A stretch of DNA of 12,098 nucleotides from Streptomyces violaceorubidus (lineage in GTDB: Bacteria > Actinomycetota > Actinomycetes > Streptomycetales > Streptomycetaceae): positions 1 through 12,098 of the forward strand of contig NZ_JODM01000060.1 in NCBI RefSeq assembly GCF_000717995.1, given 5' to 3'. The stretch's first letter is position 1; each line of letters opens with the position of its first letter. Made by a program: the position numbers and the translations under genes. This document shows positions 7,104 to 12,098 of the stretch, piece after piece. The notes under the pieces are model-generated. The model made no database searches. It was not told the origin of the DNA and saw nothing but the letters and a program-made list of their open reading frames with translations.

Positions 7104-7388
7104 ATGTCGAGTTCTGCCATCGAGAAGAGCGGCCCGGACCTCTCCGCCGACGAGCTGACCCTGTGGCTGCGCGAACGCATCGCCGCCCACCTGGCCATGT
7201 CCCCCGACGCGATAGACGTCGACGAGCCCCTGACCACGTACGGGCTGGACTCCATCTACGCCCTCACCGTCGTCGCCGAGATCGAGGACCACCTCGGTCT
7301 CAGCCTGGAGCCGACCGTCATGTGGGACCGGCCGACCGTCAGCGGCCTCCTCGAGGCCATCGCCGCCGAACGGCCGCTCGCCGCCTGA
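7104..7388 (+). CDS. Free-standing acyl carrier protein
   Basis: 94 aa, a single carrier domain. The phosphopantetheine attachment serine is S50 in TYGLDSIYALTVVAEIEDHLG-type context; GLDS is the form seen in polyketide-type and FAAL-partner ACPs rather than the LGG(H/D)S of peptidyl carriers. It ends with the usual PTVMWDRPTVSGLLEAI helix. It should accept the acyl chain from the FAAL, present it to the two dehydrogenases, and hand it to the starter C domain of the downstream NRPS. It begins 2 nt after the stop of dehydrogenase 2, with AGGAG well placed for this ATG; ATG 7098 would add two residues. Confident call; the transfer route is inference from gene order. Confidence 0.95.
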   Translation: MSSSAIEKSGPDLSADELTLWLRERIAAHLAMSPDAIDVDEPLTTYGLDSIYALTVVAEIEDHLGLSLEPTVMWDRPTVSGLLEAIAAERPLAA

Positions 7389-7394
7389 CCGGCA

Positions 7395-7416
7395 GCGCGC
7401 GCCGCGGCCCGCGCGC
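7395..7416 (+). terminator. GC-rich hairpin after the ACP gene
   Basis: A perfect 7-bp stem GCGCGCG (7395-7401) with CGCGCGC (7410-7416) around an 8-nt loop, starting 7 nt after the ACP stop. There is no U-tract, so full termination is doubtful; attenuation between ACP and NRPS, or protection of the operon mRNA, is equally possible. Alternating GC pairs are easily found by chance in such DNA. Confidence 0.35.
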
Positions 7417-7422
7417 ACACCT

Positions 7423-7506
7423 CAGTCCGGGCACGTCAGTCCGGGCACGTCAGTCCGGGCACGTCAGTCCGGACACCTGGGTCCGGGCACCTCCGTCCGA
7501 ACAACT
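7423..7506 (+). repeat. 14-bp tandem repeat array between ACP and NRPS
   Basis: Six consecutive 14-bp units. Units 1-3 (7423-7464) are identical, CAGTCCGGGCACGT; unit 4 (7465-7478) is CAGTCCGGACACCT; unit 5 (7479-7492) is GGGTCCGGGCACCT; unit 6 (7493-7506) is CCGTCCGAACAACT. A further GGCACCT then CCGTCCG follows at 7507-7520, out of register. Similarity decays towards the NRPS start. The gap 7389-7550 holds no gene that I can support. Fourteen is not a multiple of three, so this is not a coding repeat. Confidence 0.92.
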
Positions 7507-7550
7507 GGCACCTCCGTCCGACGAGCGAACAGAACGTGGGTAGGTATTCC

Positions 7551-10500
7551 GTGTCCGAGCATGGGTCGGTCCGTCGAGCCGTTTCCGCTGCCCAGACGGG
7601 CGTATGGGTGGCACAGCAGTTGGCTCCCGACAGCCCGCTGTACAACTGCGCGACCTACTTCGACATCGCCGGACGCCTGCGCCCCGGCCTCCTCGCCGAC
7701 GCGATCCGCCGCACCGTCGAGGAGACCGAGGCCCTGCGCGTACGGTTCTCCGAGGACGGCGGAGAACTGTGGCAGACGGTGGCACCGGCCGACGCCGACC
7801 CCCTGCACGTCGTCGACGTCAGTGCGGACCCCGATCCGGAGGCCGCCGCCCGGGCCTGGATGGACGCCGACCTGGCCACCCCCACCGACCCGCGCCACGA
7901 CCCGCTGTACACCCACGCCCTGTTCGTCCTCGGCGCCGACCGGTCCCTGCTCTACTTCCGGCACCACCACATCGTCCTGGACGGCTACGGCCAGGCCGTG
8001 TACTGCCGGCGCCTCGCCCAGACCTACACCGCGCTCGCCGCCGGCCGGGACCCCGAACCCACCCGCTTCCGCCCCCTCGCCGAACTCCTCGACGAGGACC
8101 GCGCCTACCGGGCCTCGGCCCGGCACGAAGCCGACCGCGACCACTGGCATGCCGCCTTCGCCGACCTGCCCGAGCCCGCCTCCCTCACCGACCGCACCGC
8201 TGCGCCGGCACCCCGCGCGCTGCGCCGCACCGTCGTCCTGCCCGCCGACCGCGCCGCCCGGCTGACCACCGCGGGCCGCTGGTCGAGCGTGCTGCTCGCC
8301 GCCGTGGCCGCCTACACCCACCGCCTCACCGGCTCCGACGACGTGGTGCTCGGCCTGCCCACCCTCGCCCGCACCAGCGCGGCCGCCCTGACCACCCCGG
8401 CGATGTTCGCCAACGAGGTGCCCCTGCGGCTCCCGGTGACCGGCACCACCACCTTCACCGAACTCGTCGGCCGCACCACCGAGCGCGTCATGGACGCCCT
8501 GCGCCACCAGCGCCACCGCGGCGAGGACCTGCACCGCGACCTGAACCTGTCCGGCGGCAGCGGCGGCCTGCACTCCGTCACCGTCAACGCCATGTCCTTC
8601 GGACAGGAGATCTCCTTCGCCGGCCTGCCCACCGGCATGCACCCGCTGTGGACCGGGCCCGTCAAGGACCTGTCCGTGGTCTCCTTCGGCGACCCGGCCG
8701 CCTCCGACCACGGCATACGCCTGGAGTTCGACGCCAACCCCGCCCTCTACACCGAGGCCGAACTCGCCGCCCACCAGGACCGGTTCGTCGCCTTCCTCGA
8801 AACCGCCGCCACCGACCCCGACCGGCCCGTCGGCGCCACCGACCTGCTCGGCCCGGCCGAACGCGAGCGGATCCTCACCGCGTGGAACGACACCACCGGC
8901 CCGGTGCCCGACCGGTCCCTGCCCCGGCTCTTCGAGGAACGCGCCCTGCGCATCCCCGACGCCGTCGCCCTCGTCCACGGCGGCACCCGCCTCACCTACG
9001 GCGAACTCAACTCCCGGGCCAACCAGCTCGCCCGCCTCCTCGTCCAGCGCGGCATCGGCCCCGAGCAGTACGTCGCCGTCTTCCTGCCCCGCTCCGCCGA
9101 ACTGGTCGTCGCCCTCCTCGCCGTCCTCAAGACCGGCGCCGCCTACCTGCCCGTCGACCCCGAGTACCCGGCCGACCGCATCGCCTACGTCCTCGACGAC
9201 GCACGGCCCGCCCTCGCCCTCACCCACAGCAGCCTCGACGCCCGGCTCCCCGGCTCCACGGTGCCCCGGCTCCTGCTCGACCGGTCCCGGACCGGCGCCC
9301 TGCCGGCCACCGACCTCCACCCCCGCGAACGCACCGCGCCGGTCCACCCCGACCACCCCGCCTACGCGATCTACACCTCCGGATCCACCGGCCGGCCCAA
9401 GGGCGTGGTCGTCCCACGCGGCGCCCTCGACAACTTCCTCGCCGCGATGAACGACCGCCTCGGCGTCACCGAGGACGACCGCCTGCTAGCCGTCACCACC
9501 GTCGGGTTCGACATCGCCGCCCTGGAGCTGTACCTGCCGCTGCTCACCGGCGCCACCGTCGTCCTCGCCGACCGGGACGAGGTGCGCGACCCCGAGGCCC
9601 TGCGGGCCCTCGCCGACCGGGAGCACGTCACCGTCCTCCAGGCCACCCCGAGCCTGTGGCGGGCCCTCACCGACGGCGACCGGGACCACCTGCGCTCCGT
9701 GCGCGTCCTCGTCGGCGGCGAGGCCCTGCCCGCCGACCTGGCCCAGCGCCTGGCGGCCACCACCGCCTCGGTCACCAACCTGTACGGGCCCACCGAGACC
9801 ACCGTCTGGTCCACGGCCTCCACCGTCACCGCCGACACCCCCGTCACCATCGGCCGGCCCGTCCTCAACACCCGCGTCCACGTCCTCGACCGCGCGCTGC
9901 GCCCGGTCCCCGCAGGCGCCCCGGGCGAGCTGTACATCGCCGGCGCCGGACTGGCTCGCGGCTACCACGGCCGCCCCGCACTCACCGGCGAACGCTTCGT
10001 CGCCGATCCCTTCGGCCCGCCCGGCACCCGCATGTACCGCACCGGAGACGTGGTGCGCTGGACGGCCGACGGCGCCCTGGAGTACCAGCGCCGCGCCGAC
10101 GACCAGGTCAAGCTGCGCGGGTTCCGCATCGAACTCGGCGAGATCGAGTCCGTACTGACCCGCCACCCCGCGCTCTCCCACAGCGCCGTCGTCGTCCGCG
10201 AGGACCGACCGGGAGACCACCGGCTCGTCGCCTACGTCGTCCCCGCCCCTCACGCCCCCGACGACGACCGGCCCGACACCGCCGCCCTGCGCGCCCACCT
10301 CGCCGCCACGCTGCCCGACTACATGGTCCCGGCCGCCTTCGTCGAGCTGCCCGCCCTGCCGCTCACGCCCAACGGCAAACTGGACCGCAAGGCCCTGCCC
10401 GCCCCCGCCCGCACGACGTCCGACGCCGCACGCCGCGCCCCCGGCACCCCGGCCGAGGAAACCCTGTGCGCCCTGTTCGCCGACATCCTCGCCGTGCCCG

Positions 10501-12098
10501 AAGCCGGCGTCGACGACGACTTCTTCGTCACCGGCGGCGACAGCATCATGGCCGTCCGGCTCGTCGCCCGGGCCCGGCAGGCCGGGCTGCGCATCACCGC
10601 GAGCGACGTCTTCCGCCACCGCACCGTCGCCGCCCTCGCCGCCCTCGCGACGACCGCCGAGGACACCGCCCCGGCCGAGGGCACAGCTCTGCGCACCGGC
10701 CCGACGAACGCCGAGATCGCCGAGGTCAGGGCGGCGGCACCGGATACCGAAGACGTCCTGGCCCTCTCCTCGCTCCAGGAAGGCCTCTTCTTCCACAACC
10801 GCTACGACACCACGGCGCTCGACTACTACAACGCGCAGACCGTCCTCACCCTCGACGGCCCCCTCGACCCGTCGGCCCTGCGCGCCGCCGCCGACACCGT
10901 GCTCGCCCGCCACGCCGTGCTGCGCAGCGGCTTTTGCCAGACCGGCACCGGCCGCGTCCTCGCCACCGTCGCCACCGCGGCCACCGCACCCTGGCACCAG
11001 ACCGACCTCACCCACCTGGACGACCCCGCGGCCACCGCCGCCTGGGAGGAACTCCTCGACCGGGACCGCTGGACCCGCTTCGACCTCTCCGCACCGCCCC
11101 TGATCCGCTTCACCCTCGCCAGAACGGCCCCCGACCGCTGGCGACTCGCCCTGACCAACCACCACATCGTCCTCGACGGCTGGTCCCTGCCCCTCGTCGT
11201 CCAGGACCTCCTCGCCGCCTACGCCCACCGCGCCGCCGACGGCCCGGCACCGGCGGCAGCACCGGAGCCGGCCCGCCCCTACCGCCACTACCTCGACTGG
11301 CTCGGCACCCGCGACCACGACACCGCCCTCGCCGCCTGGACCGCCGCACTCGACGGCACGGAGGACCCCACCCGGCTCGGCACCGAAACGCCGGGCACCG
11401 CCCCCCAGCCCCAGCAGCGACTGCGCTTCTCCCTTCCCGACCGGGCCGGCAACGCCCTCACCCGCGCCGCACGCCGCGCGGGCGTCACGACCAACACCCT
11501 GGTCCAAGCCGCCTGGGCGATCATGCTCGCCCGCCTGACCGGACACGACGACGTGGTGTTCGGCGTCACCGTCGCGGGCCGCCCCGCCGACCTCCCCGGC
11601 GCCGAGACCATGGTGGGCCTCTTCGTCAACACCCTTCCCCTGCGCGCCACTCTGCGCCCCGACGAGACCGTCGCCGCGTTCGTGCGCCGCCTCCAGGACG
11701 AGCAGGCCGAACTGGTCGACCACCAGCACGTCGACCTCGCGGAACTCCAGCGCCGCGTCGGGGTGGGCGAACTCTTCGACACCCTCACGGTGTTCGAGAA
11801 CTTCCCCCTCGACCACGCCGCCATCAACGCCCACGCAAACCGGTCCGGCATCACCCTGGGCGACGCCGAGATCCGCGGCGGCACCCACTACGCCCTGGGC
11901 CTCGCCGCCCTGCCCGCCCCCTCCGGCACGGGCCTCGACTTCCGCCTGGACTACCGCCCGGACCTCGTCGCCCCGGAGTACGCCGACGCCGTTGTCGCCC
12001 GCTTCGTGCGGGTGTTGGAGGCGGTGGTGGCCGATCCGCAGGTGCGGGTCGGCGGGATCGGGGTGCTGGAGGAGGGCGAGCGGGAGCGGGTCCTGGAG
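7551..12098 (+). CDS. Lipopeptide NRPS: starter C - A(Gly) - T - C - (A), partial
   Basis: 1516 codons, open at the right edge. C1 (about 10-430) has HHxxxDG at H139-H140-I-V-L-D144-G145 and, like EntF, AAQTGVWVAQQL and TGPVKDL; being the first domain after an ACP operon, it probably N-acylates the first residue. A1 (about 455-945): YTSGSTGRPKG (608-618), YGPTETT (745-751), YRTGD, and K943 in LTPNGKLDRKAL. Specificity positions D654, I655, L658, Q697, L720, G722, L744, V752, W753, K943 give a near-perfect glycine code. The T domain has S998 in GGDSI. C2 (about 1065-1480) has LSSLQEGLFFH and HHIVLDG (1204-1210). No epimerase lies between T and C2, as expected for achiral Gly. The second A domain is cut off. 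GTG 7551 has AGGT 6 nt upstream; GTG 7536 is an in-frame alternative. Codon use shifts abruptly after about 12000. Confidence 0.95.
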   Translation, partial: MSEHGSVRRAVSAAQTGVWVAQQLAPDSPLYNCATYFDIAGRLRPGLLADAIRRTVEETEALRVRFSEDGGELWQTVAPADADPLHVVDVSADPDPEAAARAWMDADLATPTDPRHDPLYTHALFVLGADRSLLYFRHHHIVLDGYGQAVYCRRLAQTYTALAAGRDPEPTRFRPLAELLDEDRAYRASARHEADRDHWHAAFADLPEPASLTDRTAAPAPRALRRTVVLPADRAARLTTAGRWSSVLLAAVAAYTHRLTGSDDVVLGLPTLARTSAAALTTPAMFANEVPLRLPVTGTTTFTELVGRTTERVMDALRHQRHRGEDLHRDLNLSGGSGGLHSVTVNAMSFGQEISFAGLPTGMHPLWTGPVKDLSVVSFGDPAASDHGIRLEFDANPALYTEAELAAHQDRFVAFLETAATDPDRPVGATDLLGPAERERILTAWNDTTGPVPDRSLPRLFEERALRIPDAVALVHGGTRLTYGELNSRANQLARLLVQRGIGPEQYVAVFLPRSAELVVALLAVLKTGAAYLPVDPEYPADRIAYVLDDARPALALTHSSLDARLPGSTVPRLLLDRSRTGALPATDLHPRERTAPVHPDHPAYAIYTSGSTGRPKGVVVPRGALDNFLAAMNDRLGVTEDDRLLAVTTVGFDIAALELYLPLLTGATVVLADRDEVRDPEALRALADREHVTVLQATPSLWRALTDGDRDHLRSVRVLVGGEALPADLAQRLAATTASVTNLYGPTETTVWSTASTVTADTPVTIGRPVLNTRVHVLDRALRPVPAGAPGELYIAGAGLARGYHGRPALTGERFVADPFGPPGTRMYRTGDVVRWTADGALEYQRRADDQVKLRGFRIELGEIESVLTRHPALSHSAVVVREDRPGDHRLVAYVVPAPHAPDDDRPDTAALRAHLAATLPDYMVPAAFVELPALPLTPNGKLDRKALPAPARTTSDAARRAPGTPAEETLCALFADILAVPEAGVDDDFFVTGGDSIMAVRLVARARQAGLRITASDVFRHRTVAALAALATTAEDTAPAEGTALRTGPTNAEIAEVRAAAPDTEDVLALSSLQEGLFFHNRYDTTALDYYNAQTVLTLDGPLDPSALRAAADTVLARHAVLRSGFCQTGTGRVLATVATAATAPWHQTDLTHLDDPAATAAWEELLDRDRWTRFDLSAPPLIRFTLARTAPDRWRLALTNHHIVLDGWSLPLVVQDLLAAYAHRAADGPAPAAAPEPARPYRHYLDWLGTRDHDTALAAWTAALDGTEDPTRLGTETPGTAPQPQQRLRFSLPDRAGNALTRAARRAGVTTNTLVQAAWAIMLARLTGHDDVVFGVTVAGRPADLPGAETMVGLFVNTLPLRATLRPDETVAAFVRRLQDEQAELVDHQHVDLAELQRRVGVGELFDTLTVFENFPLDHAAINAHANRSGITLGDAEIRGGTHYALGLAALPAPSGTGLDFRLDYRPDLVAPEYADAVVARFVRVLEAVVADPQVRVGGIGVLEEGERERVLE
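12006..12030 (+). repeat. 25-bp sequence shared by both NRPS genes, copy 2
   Basis: Identical to the minus strand at 159-183. It encodes VRVLEAVV from residue 1486, in the C2-A2 linker. Upstream the gene mostly uses C-ending codons; from here on G-ending codons dominate, including TTG for Leu. Confidence 0.8.

Noticed and set aside
7423..7506. Possible CRISPR array
   Set aside because: 14-bp units abut without spacers and no Cas gene is present; a simple tandem repeat.
7541..7551. TAGGTA just before GTG 7551 as a -10 box for a leaderless NRPS transcript
   Set aside because: No TTGAC-like -35 about 17-18 bp upstream; the AGGT is better read as part of a ribosome binding site.
9486..11888. 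800-codon minus-strand frame opposite the NRPS
   Set aside because: The plus strand carries A, T and C domain motifs continuously here; the minus frame is stop-poor only because of base composition.

Overview
The window looks like part of a lipopeptide biosynthetic gene cluster from a high-GC actinomycete, most likely Streptomyces or a close relative. The base composition is very GC-rich, most codons end in G or C, GTG starts are used, and genes overlap by ATGA. No ribosomal, tRNA or housekeeping gene is present to fix the genus. The genus call is inference.

Layout: (1) 1-1443, minus strand: the 5' end of a non-ribosomal peptide synthetase (NRPS) gene that opens with a condensation domain and runs off the left edge at the start of an adenylation domain. 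(2) 1444-1781: a divergent intergenic region with a good candidate promoter for the rightward genes, a pair of 9-bp direct repeats spaced 21 bp apart, and a small inverted repeat. (3) 1782-7388, plus strand: a compact lipid-starter operon of a fatty acyl-AMP ligase (FAAL), two long acyl-CoA-dehydrogenase-like flavoproteins and a free-standing acyl carrier protein. The first three genes are coupled by 4-bp ATGA overlaps. (4) 7389-7550: a gap with a GC hairpin and a tandem array of 14-bp repeats. (5) 7551-12098, plus strand: a second NRPS with domains starter-C, A, T, C and the first residues of the next A domain, open at the right edge.

How the genes probably work together (inference from family knowledge): the FAAL activates a fatty acid as acyl-AMP and loads it on the ACP. 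The two dehydrogenases introduce one or two double bonds while the acyl chain is carrier-bound. The starter C domain of the plus-strand NRPS then acylates the first amino acid. The ten-residue specificity code of the first A domain reads D-I-L-Q-L-G-L-V-W-K, one conservative change from the usual glycine code, so the chain probably begins N-acyl-Gly. FAAL plus two dehydrogenases plus ACP is the arrangement known from dienoyl lipopeptides such as ramoplanin and enduracidin. The product itself cannot be named from this window.

The most unusual features are the two dehydrogenases with Asp and His at the position of the usual catalytic Glu, each with an extra C-terminal domain. Also notable are an in-frame 18-bp tandem repeat inside the first dehydrogenase, the 14-bp array before the NRPS, and a matching composition switch at the C-A linker of both NRPS genes, marked by a 25-bp identical sequence.
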